Shown: piece after piece, positions 38,816 to 47,842 of the stretch
How the letters are laid out: the number at the start of each line of letters is the position of its first letter
How positions within the stretch are numbered: the first letter of the stretch is position 1
Assembly (NCBI GenBank): GCA_945868825.1
Contig: CAMBMM010000001.1
Coordinates: forward strand, 310,001-374,000
Direction of reading: 5' to 3'
Length of the DNA: 64,000 nucleotides
DNA from: Sphingobacterium thalpophilum
GTDB taxonomy: Bacteria > Bacteroidota > Bacteroidia > Sphingobacteriales > Sphingobacteriaceae
Program-made: the position numbers and the translations under genes
The notes under the pieces: model-generated
Database searches by the model: none
What the model was told of the DNA's origin: nothing
Seen by the model: only the letters and a program-made list of their open reading frames with translations

Positions 38816-38843
38816 TTGATTATTATAAATCATACTATATTTG
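38816..38843 (+). promoter_or_regulatory. Promoter of the first TonB-receptor gene (TTG-N17-TATATTTG)
   Basis: TTG at 38816-38818, a 17-base spacer and TATATTTG at 38836-38843, the best match in the window to the Bacteroidota consensus. The start codon at 38908 is 64 bases downstream, giving an unusually long A-rich leader, consistent with a strongly expressed outer-membrane gene. Confidence 0.75.
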
Positions 38844-38907
38844 TACCTAAATCTTAACTCATTAAAGGGTTTGGACCAAATGAAACTAAATTATTAACCA
38901 AAACATT

Positions 38908-41900
38908 ATGATGAAAAAATTACTTTATTCATTAGTTCTTGTGTTTGCCACTGTAAGTGTGTTTGCACAGGTTACTACCAGTAGTTTATCAGGAACCATC
39001 AAAGACGCTCAAGAAACGTTAGTTGGTGCTTCTGTAAAAGCTATTCACACCCCAACCGGAACGGTTTACGGTGCTTCTACCAATACAGGTGGTAGATTTA
39101 CAATTTCAAACTTACGTGTAGGTGGACCTTACACCATTGAAATCACCTATTTAGGCTATCGTAGCTACAAAGTAACTGATGTGTTTTTAAAGTTAGGTGA
39201 AAACTTAACCTTAAGCCCAGTGCTTGAAAAAGCTGGTCAGCAATTAGCTGAAGTGGTGGTTGTAGGTACTAAAGACAATGTATTTAACAGCAAACGTACA
39301 GGTGCTGCAACACGTGTGAGTAAAGAACAAATTGAAAGAATGCCAACTTTAAGTAGAAGTTTGCAAGATTTCACTCGTTTAACTCCGCAAGCAAATGGTA
39401 GTTCTTTTGGTGGTTCTAACAACCGTTTTAATAGCATTACTATTGATGGTGCGGTTAATAACGACGTGTTTGGTTTAGCTAGTTCTGGTACTCCAGGCGG
39501 TCAGGCAGGTACTCAACCAATTTCTTTGGATGCGATTCAAGAAATTCAAGTAGTATTGGCTCCTTATGATGTAAGCTTAGGTAACTTCACCGGTGGTGGT
39601 GTAAACGCCGTTACTCGTTCAGGTACTAATAAATTTGAAGGTTCTGCTTATTTATTTGGACGTAACCAAAACACTGTTGGTAGAAATGCATTAACCAATG
39701 CTCGTTCAACAAAATTCATGAACAACCAATACGGTTTCCGTTTTGGTGGCCCAATCATTAAGGATAAATTATTTTTCTTCGTAAATGCGGAATTGCAACG
39801 TGTTCAATCTCCATTGTTTAACAATGCTGGTGAAGTAGGTTCAGCTATATCTTTAGCAACTGCTCAGCAAATTGCTGCTCAGGCTCTATTAATGGGTGCT
39901 GCTCCAGGTTACGATGTAGGTTCTTATGGCCCACAAGATGTGCAAACTCAAAACAATAAAGTATTCGCAAAATTCGATTGGAACATCAACCCACGTAATC
40001 AGTTGACTGTACGTTACAACTATATCGATGCATTTGACGATAACATCTCTAGAAGTGGTACCTCATTCCGTTTCGGAAATAATGCTTACAAATTTGCGAA
40101 TACGCAACACAACTCTGTTTTAGAATTACGTACTAAATTGAACGATAAATTCTCTAACAACTTAATTGTTGGTTATTCAATCATTCGCGATGAGCGTCAA
40201 ACCGCTGGTAAACTTTTCCCATTCATTGAGATTAGATCTATTGATGGTTTCTCATCTAATGTTGCCAGTTTAGGTTCTGAGCGTAGTTCAGTAGCCAACC
40301 AATTGGATCAAGATGTAATAGAGTTAACCGATAACTTTAAAATGAGTTTGGGTAACCACAACATTACCGTGGGTACACACAACGAATTTTTTAAATTCCG
40401 CAACTTGTTCATCAACAACTATAACGGTCGTTGGACTTATGATAACGTTGCTAATTTCTTAGCGGGTCTTCCTCAACAAGTTCAGGCCACCTATTCTAAA
40501 ATTCCAGGTGTTGCTAAACCAGAAGCTACGTTTACTGCTGCTCAGTTAGGTTTTTATGTACAAGATGAGTTTGAAGCTGCCAAAGGTTTAAAATTAACCG
40601 CTGGTTTACGTATGGATATTCCGGTATTTGGCGATAAGCCATTGCGCAATACTTTGGTTGAAACCGCTTTCCTTGGTTATAAAACCGATGCTACCCCGAA
40701 TACCAAGCCATTGTGGTCTCCACGTTTAGGCTTTAATTGGGATGTAACTGGCGATCGTTCAGTACAAGTACGTGGTGGTTCAGGTATCTTTACTGGTCGT
40801 GTACCATTTGTATGGTTGTCTAACCAATATACCAACAGTGGAATGTTGTTCAGTACAGTTGATGTGAGAAGAACCGGATCTTCTGGTGTGGTAAACCCAA
40901 GTTTAGCATTTATAGCTGATCCCAATAATCAAGGCTCAGCTGCTACACTTTACGGTGGTGGTTCAAATAGAGCCGAAGTTAACTTGGTTACTCCAGACTT
41001 TAAAGTACCTCAAGTATTTAGAAATAACTTAGCAGTTGACTTTAAATTGCCATACGGCATTAATGCAACTATCGAAGGTATTTACTCTAAAACCTTAAAT
41101 AACGTAAACTATTCTGACATCAACTTAAGAGCATCTACCGCGGTAATTAGCCCTACACTTTCTGCGGGTGCAGACAATCGTGCTGCCTACAGTGCTAAGG
41201 TTGACGGAACTAACTTTACCAATGCTATTTTATTAAGCAATACGAGCAAAGGATATACCGCTTCATTAACAGGTCAATTGCAAAAAACTTTTGATTCTGG
41301 CTTGTCAGCTATGGTTGCGTATACCCGTGGTAGAGCTACATCAGTTAACGATGGAACGAGCAGTACTGCCAGATCAAATTGGGAGTTTGTTCAAATAGCA
41401 AACGATCCGAATAATCCAAACGTATCTACTTCAAATTTCCAAACGAAGCACCGTATTATTGGTTCATTAGATTATAAATTCTCTTACGGTGATCAAAAAC
41501 AATCTGCTACATCATTTAGCTTGTTTTATACCGGTCGTTCAGGTCAAACCTTTACTTATTTGTATAATGGTGACTTAAACGGTGATGGTGCATTTTCTAA
41601 TGACTTAATGTACATTCCTCGTTTCGCAAGTGAAATTAAATTAGCTCCATCGTCATCCATTCCAGCTACTGCAGCCAACCAATGGTATGATTTAGATCAG
41701 TTCATTAATAACGATCCGTATTTAAGCAAACACAGAGGTGAGTACGCAAAACGTAATGGTGCCATGACCCCATGGGAAAATCAATTTGATTTACGTATCA
41801 CGCAAGATTTTGGTGGTATTGTAAAAGGTACTAAAAACAAATTGCAGTTAACTTTTGATATCTACAATGTAGGTAACATGATTAACAAAAATTGGGGTAA

Positions 41901-42057
41901 ATCTTACTACGTATCCAACCAAGCAAATCAGTTGATTTCGTATAGCTCAAGTTCTGGTGGTAGCTTTTCATTTAAAGCACCTACCAACGGCACAGGTTAT
42001 TTACAATCAGGTTCAACTTGGTCAGGCCAGTTTGGCGTGAGATACTTGTTTAATTAA
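38908..42057 (+). CDS. Oar-like TonB-dependent outer-membrane receptor (paralogue 1)
   Basis: 1049 residues. Signal peptide of about 21 residues (LLYSLVLVFATVSVFAQ), then a carboxypeptidase-regulatory-like beta-sandwich (about 24-110, SGTIKDAQETLVGASVKA), a plug domain (about 115-235, SLQDFTRLTPQ, ITIDGAVNNDVFG, GNFTGGGVNAVTRSGTNKFE) and a long beta-barrel ending GQFGVRYLFN. The GGGVNAVTRSGTN stretch is typical of Oar-type receptors, not SusC. No SusD gene is adjacent, so a glycan-uptake role is not supported. The ligand is unknown. Has its own promoter and terminator. Confidence 0.92.
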   Translation: MMKKLLYSLVLVFATVSVFAQVTTSSLSGTIKDAQETLVGASVKAIHTPTGTVYGASTNTGGRFTISNLRVGGPYTIEITYLGYRSYKVTDVFLKLGENLTLSPVLEKAGQQLAEVVVVGTKDNVFNSKRTGAATRVSKEQIERMPTLSRSLQDFTRLTPQANGSSFGGSNNRFNSITIDGAVNNDVFGLASSGTPGGQAGTQPISLDAIQEIQVVLAPYDVSLGNFTGGGVNAVTRSGTNKFEGSAYLFGRNQNTVGRNALTNARSTKFMNNQYGFRFGGPIIKDKLFFFVNAELQRVQSPLFNNAGEVGSAISLATAQQIAAQALLMGAAPGYDVGSYGPQDVQTQNNKVFAKFDWNINPRNQLTVRYNYIDAFDDNISRSGTSFRFGNNAYKFANTQHNSVLELRTKLNDKFSNNLIVGYSIIRDERQTAGKLFPFIEIRSIDGFSSNVASLGSERSSVANQLDQDVIELTDNFKMSLGNHNITVGTHNEFFKFRNLFINNYNGRWTYDNVANFLAGLPQQVQATYSKIPGVAKPEATFTAAQLGFYVQDEFEAAKGLKLTAGLRMDIPVFGDKPLRNTLVETAFLGYKTDATPNTKPLWSPRLGFNWDVTGDRSVQVRGGSGIFTGRVPFVWLSNQYTNSGMLFSTVDVRRTGSSGVVNPSLAFIADPNNQGSAATLYGGGSNRAEVNLVTPDFKVPQVFRNNLAVDFKLPYGINATIEGIYSKTLNNVNYSDINLRASTAVISPTLSAGADNRAAYSAKVDGTNFTNAILLSNTSKGYTASLTGQLQKTFDSGLSAMVAYTRGRATSVNDGTSSTARSNWEFVQIANDPNNPNVSTSNFQTKHRIIGSLDYKFSYGDQKQSATSFSLFYTGRSGQTFTYLYNGDLNGDGAFSNDLMYIPRFASEIKLAPSSSIPATAANQWYDLDQFINNDPYLSKHRGEYAKRNGAMTPWENQFDLRITQDFGGIVKGTKNKLQLTFDIYNVGNMINKNWGKSYYVSNQANQLISYSSSSGGSFSFKAPTNGTGYLQSGSTWSGQFGVRYLFN

Positions 42058-42075
42058 ACAAGCTTATATTTTTAT

Positions 42076-42107
42076 AAAAGCCCCGCTAAATTAGCGGGGC
42101 TTTTTTT
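42076..42107 (+). terminator. Terminator of TonB-receptor gene 1
   Basis: Stem AAAAGCCCCGCT (42076-42087) with 42093-42104, five-base loop, then seven T in all. Shares the AAAAGCCCC/GGGGCTTTT core with several other terminators here. Confidence 0.92.
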
Positions 42108-42229
42108 GTGTACAAAAATTTGTCATTGTTTTCGTTTTTGGGGCTTAATACATATTTAATTTTATCTTAATCTACAGGTTTAATTGAATTTGTTCTTTTG
42201 TACAACAAAAATCAAAAACTAAAAACAAA

Positions 42230-45200
42230 ATGAAAAAAATCTTACAATTAACATTTGCTCTGCTGATGTTATGCACTGTGCTTGTGAAAGCCCAAGGTGT
42301 AACTACATCGGCTATTTACGGAACAGTTGCAGATAATAAGGGTGAAACTTTACCTGGTGCAACTATTATTGCTACACACACGCCATCTGGTACCGTGTAT
42401 TCAACTGTTTCACGTAACGATGGTCGTTACAATTTACCCAACTTACGTATAGGTGGGCCGTATATTCTTAAAATTTCTTTTGTTGGATTTAAGGATTTTA
42501 TGGTACAAAACATGTCGTTAACCCTGGGCCAAGACCTTAATATCAACGCAAAACTTGTAGAATCTAGTAATTCGCTTGCTGAGGTTGTTATTTCTGGTAC
42601 TGATGATAAGTTGTTTAACAATTCAAGAACTGGTGCTAGAGAAACCATTACCAGAGCTCAAATTGATCGCTTACCAACTATCAGTAGATCTTTGCAAGAT
42701 TTTACTAAACTTACGCCTTCGGCCAATGGTAACTCTTTTGGAGGTAGAAGTTCTAGCTACAATAACGTAACTGTAGATGGTGCATTATTTAATAATTCAT
42801 TTGGTTTATCGGGTACCCTTGGTGGCCAAACAAACTCTCAGCCTATTTCATTAGATGCTATTGAGCAAATTCAGGTGGATATTGCCCCTTTTGATGTACG
42901 CCAAGGATTTTTCACTGGTGCAGGTATAAATACGGTAACCAAATCGGGTACAAATTCTTTTAAAGGATCTGCGTATTACTTTTTAAGAAACCCCAACACG
43001 CTTGGTTTAGATGCCGGTGTGTATCCGGTAGCAAAACCTGTTTTTAAATATTATACTCAAGGTTTAAGCATAGGTGGTCCAATTGTGAAAAATAAATTAT
43101 TTTTCTTTGTATCTGGCGAACAAGAGCGTTTAAATGAACCAGCAACTTCTTTTACAGCTCTACAAGCTGGGCAGGCAGCTGGTGGTACCGTTTCCCAAGC
43201 GCAAGCAAGCGATTTAACCACGTTAAAAGATTTCTTGATTACGAAGTATGGTTATAACCCTGGAGTATTTGAAGGCTATAATTATTTAATACAAAGTGAT
43301 AAGTTAACTACCAAGTTAGATTGGAATATTAACAAGAATAATACTCTTAGTGCGAAATACTTTTATTTGAAGTCTTCTAGAGATTTGCCAGCAAGTAACT
43401 CTGGCGCTATTAATAATGGTAGCCGTCAGCCTAGTGTTACAGGTATGCCTTTTAATGGATCTGGTTATACCATTAATAATAACTTTAATATTGGTGTGGT
43501 AGAATTAAATTCACGCATTGGAACAAAATTCTCAAATAAATTAACATTTGGTTATTCTGCCTTAAGAGATAAACGTTCTTCACAGGCTCAAGGCCTATTC
43601 CCATTAGTTGATATTGGTAATGGTTCGGGTCAAACTTTAACTGCATTTGGGTATGAGCCGTTTACCGCCTTTAATCAGTTAGATACTGATACTTGGCAGT
43701 TTGCAAACGATTTTACCATTTATGCCGGTAAACACGAAATTGTGATAGGTACAAGTAACCAAATCAATTCATTTAAAAATGGATTTGCTCCAGCCTATTA
43801 TGGAAATTACAATTTTGCAACCTTAGCTGATTTTTATAATTCTGCGAATAACGGTACTGCAACAGCCTCACGTTACCAATTGCGTTACTCTGCTTTGCCA
43901 GATGGTTCTTTCCCTTTTGCTAAAATACAAGCCAAAACTTTCAGCTTTTATGTGCAAGATAAGTTCCAAGCTACTCCAAACTTAAAATTAACTTATGCAT
44001 TAAGAGCTGATTTGGCTTCATTCCCGGTTACGTTAGATAAAAATGCTAATCTAGCAAACTTAACCTTTAGAGATAATCTGCAAATTGATGTATCTAAATT
44101 ACCAGAGTCGAAAATTTTATGGGCTCCTCGTTTAGGCTTCAATTGGGATGCTAAAGGAGATCAAACCTTACAAATACGAGGTGGTGCTGGTGTATTCACC
44201 GGTCAGGTTCCATTTGTATGGGTATCTAACCAAGCTTCTAACAATGGTGTTCAATTTGGTTCTGTGGATATCGGTGCATCATCAAGTGCGGCAGATAAAG
44301 CAAATTATTTTGTATTTAAATCTGGTGTGAATGACAATCGTCCGGTAGGGGCAGCAGCCAATACTTCTTATAACGTAGCCGTTACGGATAAAGATTTTAA
44401 ATACCCACAAATCTTCAGAACCAATTTAGCGTTCGATAAAAAATTAGCTGGTGGTGTTGTGCTTACTTTAGAAGGTGCGTATACCAAAGATATAAATGGA
44501 GTATACCACCAAAACATTAACTTACCAAGTACAGGTACTGAATTGGCAGGTTCAGATACTCGATTACGTTATTCATCATCAAAAATTTATAGTGGTGCCG
44601 GTGGTGCAACACTTCAAAATCCGAACTTAAGTGATGTAATTTTGATGAAGAATACCAAAAAAGGATATTCTTATTTTATCACTGCTCAATTACAGAAAAA
44701 CTTTGCCAATGGCTTAACTGCAAGTGTGGCTTACACCAATGGTAAATCTATGTCTGTAAATGATGGTGGTTCTATTGCACAATCTATTTGGAGAGATCGT
44801 TCAGTTTCTGCTGATCCAAATGCCGATGAATTGGGTTTTTCTAATTTTTACCTTCCAAATCGTGTAATTTCATATCTTTCTTATCGTAAAGAATATGCTA
44901 AAAATTATGCTACATCATTTGGTTTAACCTTTGAATCTGCTCCTGCTGGTAACTATTCACATACCTATGTGGGCGATTTGAATAACGATGGTCAAACTAA
45001 CGATTTAATGTATATACCTAAAGATGCTTCAGATATTAATTTAGTAGCTGATGGAGCTTGGGATTTACGAACTCCTGCTCAGATTTGGGCACAGTTAGAT
45101 GCGTTTATTAAGCAAGATCCATACTTATCTAAAAACAGAGGACAAGTTGTTAAACGTGGTGCAGGTATTTTACCTTATTTCACTTCTGTAAACATGAATT

Positions 45201-45514
45201 TCACCCAAGATATCTTTGTAAACGTAAAAGGTCAAAAAAATACCCTACGTTTTACAGCTGATATTTTAAATGTGGGCAACTTGTTGAATAAAAATTGGGG
45301 TTTATTAAAACAATTAGGTGCTGGCGCTCGTCAACCTTTATCGTACAAAGGTTTGGTTACTGCCGCTGGAGATCCGAATTTAGGTGAACCTACATTCTCA
45401 TTTCCTTTTGCAGACAGAACTAATTTAGTACCTGTTAGTCAGTCTTTTGTGGTAAACACTGCACAAGCCTCACGTTGGCAAGTACAATTAGGTTTCCGTT
45501 ATTTATTTAATTAA
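42230..45514 (+). CDS. Oar-like TonB-dependent outer-membrane receptor (paralogue 2)
   Basis: 1094 residues, same architecture as the preceding receptor: signal peptide (about 1-21, LQLTFALLMLCTVLVKAQ), regulatory-like sandwich (about 25-112), plug with SLQDFTKLTPS and FTGAGINTVTKSGTNSF, barrel ending VQLGFRYLFN. The similarity runs the full length and shows a tandem duplication, but loop regions differ strongly (for example the insert around QAAGGTVSQAQASD), so ligands probably differ. A weak -7-like TTCTTTTG is at 42193-42200. Separate terminators show the two are separately transcribed. Confidence 0.92.
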   Translation: MKKILQLTFALLMLCTVLVKAQGVTTSAIYGTVADNKGETLPGATIIATHTPSGTVYSTVSRNDGRYNLPNLRIGGPYILKISFVGFKDFMVQNMSLTLGQDLNINAKLVESSNSLAEVVISGTDDKLFNNSRTGARETITRAQIDRLPTISRSLQDFTKLTPSANGNSFGGRSSSYNNVTVDGALFNNSFGLSGTLGGQTNSQPISLDAIEQIQVDIAPFDVRQGFFTGAGINTVTKSGTNSFKGSAYYFLRNPNTLGLDAGVYPVAKPVFKYYTQGLSIGGPIVKNKLFFFVSGEQERLNEPATSFTALQAGQAAGGTVSQAQASDLTTLKDFLITKYGYNPGVFEGYNYLIQSDKLTTKLDWNINKNNTLSAKYFYLKSSRDLPASNSGAINNGSRQPSVTGMPFNGSGYTINNNFNIGVVELNSRIGTKFSNKLTFGYSALRDKRSSQAQGLFPLVDIGNGSGQTLTAFGYEPFTAFNQLDTDTWQFANDFTIYAGKHEIVIGTSNQINSFKNGFAPAYYGNYNFATLADFYNSANNGTATASRYQLRYSALPDGSFPFAKIQAKTFSFYVQDKFQATPNLKLTYALRADLASFPVTLDKNANLANLTFRDNLQIDVSKLPESKILWAPRLGFNWDAKGDQTLQIRGGAGVFTGQVPFVWVSNQASNNGVQFGSVDIGASSSAADKANYFVFKSGVNDNRPVGAAANTSYNVAVTDKDFKYPQIFRTNLAFDKKLAGGVVLTLEGAYTKDINGVYHQNINLPSTGTELAGSDTRLRYSSSKIYSGAGGATLQNPNLSDVILMKNTKKGYSYFITAQLQKNFANGLTASVAYTNGKSMSVNDGGSIAQSIWRDRSVSADPNADELGFSNFYLPNRVISYLSYRKEYAKNYATSFGLTFESAPAGNYSHTYVGDLNNDGQTNDLMYIPKDASDINLVADGAWDLRTPAQIWAQLDAFIKQDPYLSKNRGQVVKRGAGILPYFTSVNMNFTQDIFVNVKGQKNTLRFTADILNVGNLLNKNWGLLKQLGAGARQPLSYKGLVTAAGDPNLGEPTFSFPFADRTNLVPVSQSFVVNTAQASRWQVQLGFRYLFN

Positions 45515-45527
45515 CAAAATCTAACTT

Positions 45528-45561
45528 AAAAAAGCCCCTCGAATATCGAGGGGCTTTTTTT
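45528..45561 (+). terminator. Terminator of TonB-receptor gene 2
   Basis: Fifteen-base stem (45528-45542 with 45546-45560), three-base loop, T run. Its central 27 bases differ at one position from the terminator at 4364-4390. Confidence 0.92.
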
Positions 45562-45602
45562 ATCCCTAATTCTGTCTAACTTGCATAAAATAAAACAGCC
45601 TT

Positions 45603-46550
45603 ATGTTTAAGCAATTTTATCTATTTTTCTTCTTCTTTGTTGCTTCCATAACCGCTTCAGCACAATCGGTATTTACCGTATTGCCTTTGGGCGTAAAAGG
45701 TGGTCTAGATGAAAGTAACCTATCGGCCTATTTGGTGTCTTCTGCGGGTTCTAGCAATTTTATTTGCCTAGATGCAGGCACTGTTTATTCTGGCTTAAGC
45801 GTTGCTCGTAAAAAGGGCAGTATTCAAAAAACAGAACCAGCTTTCTTAAAAGAAAATATAAAGGGCTATTTTATTTCGCACGGACATTTAGATCATGTAG
45901 CCGGTTTAATTCTCAATTCGCCAGAGGATAGCAAAAAGCCCATTTATGCGCTTTCTGAAGTGCTAGATGTTTTCAAATCGAATTATTTTACTCGAAATGC
46001 TTGGGCTAATTTTGGGAGTGAGGGCGAAGCGCCTATTTTAAATAAATACCGTTATGTGCCGCTAGTGCCTAAAGCTGAAATAGTCGCCGAAGAAACTGAC
46101 CTTAGAGTGCAAGCATTTGAGTTGAGCCATATTAAACCCTATAAGAGTACTGCTTTTTTGGTAAGCAATACCGCAGGTGCACTACTCTATTTAGGCGATA
46201 CGGGTGCAGATAGCATCGAGAAATCGACCGATTTAAAAAACCTTTGGCAAGAAATAGCACCCTTAATTAGCGCTAAACAGTTAAAGGCCATTTTCATAGA
46301 AGTTTCTTTCCCTAATTCGCAAGCCGATGATCAGCTTTTTGGACACTTAAACCCCAGATTATGGGCACAAGAAATGAAGGTTTTAGCCTCTTTTACAAGT
46401 ATTGAGGCTTTAAAAGGCTTTCCGGTAGTTATTACACACCGTAAACCATCGGGTACTAAAGAAGAGCAAATTAAGAGAGAAGTGTTAGCCGAGAATACGC
46501 TTGGATTGAAACTTATTTTTCCGCAACAAGGAAAAATGATATCCTTTTAG
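45603..46550 (+). CDS. Exported class II cyclic-nucleotide phosphodiesterase homologue
   Basis: 315 residues. A signal peptide of about 20 residues (FFFFFVASITASA) suggests a periplasmic location. The segment at 93-107, HGHLDHVAGLILNSP, fits the class II cyclic-nucleotide phosphodiesterase signature (HxHLDH, then [LIVM]-x-G-L-[LIVM]2-x-S-P) of yeast Pde1 and Vibrio CpdP. Further metal-fold marks are LSHIKPYKST, YLGDTGAD and IEVSFPNSQADDQLFGHL, and a late ITHRKPS. Predicted to hydrolyse 3',5'-cAMP or a related cyclic nucleotide. Stands alone after the receptors; its stop overlaps purM by four bases on the other strand. Confidence 0.88.
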   Translation: MFKQFYLFFFFFVASITASAQSVFTVLPLGVKGGLDESNLSAYLVSSAGSSNFICLDAGTVYSGLSVARKKGSIQKTEPAFLKENIKGYFISHGHLDHVAGLILNSPEDSKKPIYALSEVLDVFKSNYFTRNAWANFGSEGEAPILNKYRYVPLVPKAEIVAEETDLRVQAFELSHIKPYKSTAFLVSNTAGALLYLGDTGADSIEKSTDLKNLWQEIAPLISAKQLKAIFIEVSFPNSQADDQLFGHLNPRLWAQEMKVLASFTSIEALKGFPVVITHRKPSGTKEEQIKREVLAENTLGLKLIFPQQGKMISF

Positions 46551-47725
46551 TGGTAAATAAAGTTTCCTTTTTCTGAACGGATGCTGACTTGTTTTTGGTC
46601 GGCAGCTTCTACTCGGCCAATAAGTTGTGCATCTACTCCAAATGAGTTGCTAATGGCAATACACTCTTGGGCAAAATCTTCGTTTGTGTAAATTTCCATG
46701 CGGTGGCCCATGTTAAACACTTTATACATTTCTTCCCAAGGTGTGGCCGATTGATCTTGAATCAACTGAAACAATGGTGGAATAGGGAATAGATTATCCT
46801 TAATTATGTGTAGGTCTTTTATAAAGTGCAATACTTTGGTTTGTGCACCGCCACTGCAATGCACCAATCCGTTTATGGCTGTTCTATTTTTTGCCAAAAT
46901 AGCCTTTAGAATAGGCGCATATGTACGAGTGGGAGAGAGTACCAACTTTCCAGCAGACACCTGTTTTTCACCAGCAATATCAATTAAATCCGTTAGTTTT
47001 TTGTTACCGGCAAATACCAATTCATAGGGTACCGCAGGATCGTAACTTTCGGGGTATTTTTCTGCCACATATTTATGAAAAACATCGTGGCGTGCACTGG
47101 TTAAGCCATTAGAGCCCATGCCGCCATTATAGGCTGTTTCGTAAGTAGCTTGTCCGTAAGAAGCTAGGCCTACAATTACATTACCGGCTTGTATGCGGTC
47201 GTTGGAAATTACTTCCGAACGTTTCATGCGGCAAGTAACGGTAGAATCTACAATGATGGTGCGTACCAAATCGCCCACATCGGCAGTTTCGCCACCGGTA
47301 GAGTAAATGCCAATACCTAATTCTCGTAGTTCAGCTAATATTTCTTCAGTACCGTTAATTAATTCGGCTAAAACCTCTTTTGGAATGAGGTTTTTATTGC
47401 GCCCAATGGTAGAAGAAAGTAAAATATTATCGGTAGCACCTACGCAAAGTAGGTCATCTAAATTCATAATAATGGCATCTTGCGCAATCCCTTTCCAAAC
47501 TGACAAATCGCCGGTTTCTTTCCAATACACATAGGCTAAAGCCGATTTGGTTCCAGCGCCATCGGCATGCATAATGTTACACCAAGCGGCATCGCCACCT
47601 AAAATATCTGGAATGATTTTACAAAATGCGTGTGGAAAGATGCCCTTGTCGATATTGGCAATGGCAGCATGTACATCCTCTTTTCCGGCAGATACGCCAC
47701 GGAGTTGGTAATTGCGGTCAGACAT
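46547..47725 (-). CDS. purM: Phosphoribosylformylglycinamidine cyclo-ligase (AIR synthetase)
   Basis: 392 residues, PurM/ThiL ATP-binding fold, somewhat longer than E. coli PurM (about 345) and diverged. Closes the imidazole ring in purine synthesis. Marks are MHADGAGTKSALAY, the NLDDLLCVGAT metal region, YSTGGETADVGDLVRT and NMGHRMEIYT. The diverged sequence is the form I associate with Bacteroidota. Not linked to other pur genes; purL is 3 kb away on the other strand. Confidence 0.92.
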   Translation of the reverse strand: MSDRNYQLRGVSAGKEDVHAAIANIDKGIFPHAFCKIIPDILGGDAAWCNIMHADGAGTKSALAYVYWKETGDLSVWKGIAQDAIIMNLDDLLCVGATDNILLSSTIGRNKNLIPKEVLAELINGTEEILAELRELGIGIYSTGGETADVGDLVRTIIVDSTVTCRMKRSEVISNDRIQAGNVIVGLASYGQATYETAYNGGMGSNGLTSARHDVFHKYVAEKYPESYDPAVPYELVFAGNKKLTDLIDIAGEKQVSAGKLVLSPTRTYAPILKAILAKNRTAINGLVHCSGGAQTKVLHFIKDLHIIKDNLFPIPPLFQLIQDQSATPWEEMYKVFNMGHRMEIYTNEDFAQECIAISNSFGVDAQLIGRVEAADQKQVSIRSEKGNFIYH

Positions 47726-47729
47726 GCCG

Positions 47730-47737
47730 CTAAGTTA
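47730..47737 (-). promoter_or_regulatory. Variant -7 box (TAACTTAG) of purM, leaderless spacing
   Basis: Minus strand TAACTTAG followed by CGGC and then the purM ATG, four bases of spacing, as at recR. Confidence 0.4.
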
Positions 47738-47842
47738 GCTTTTTATCTAGCCATTTTAATATCCTCGATAAAAATTATCTGGTTAAATACAATAAATCAT
47801 ACCAAACATAGTTTTAGTTTAATAAATTAAAAATCAACACTT

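Noticed and set aside
38908-45514. Polysaccharide-utilisation locus around the two TonB receptors
   Set aside because: No SusD homologue, glycoside hydrolase, ECF sigma/anti-sigma or hybrid sensor lies nearby, and plug motifs are Oar-like rather than SusC-like.
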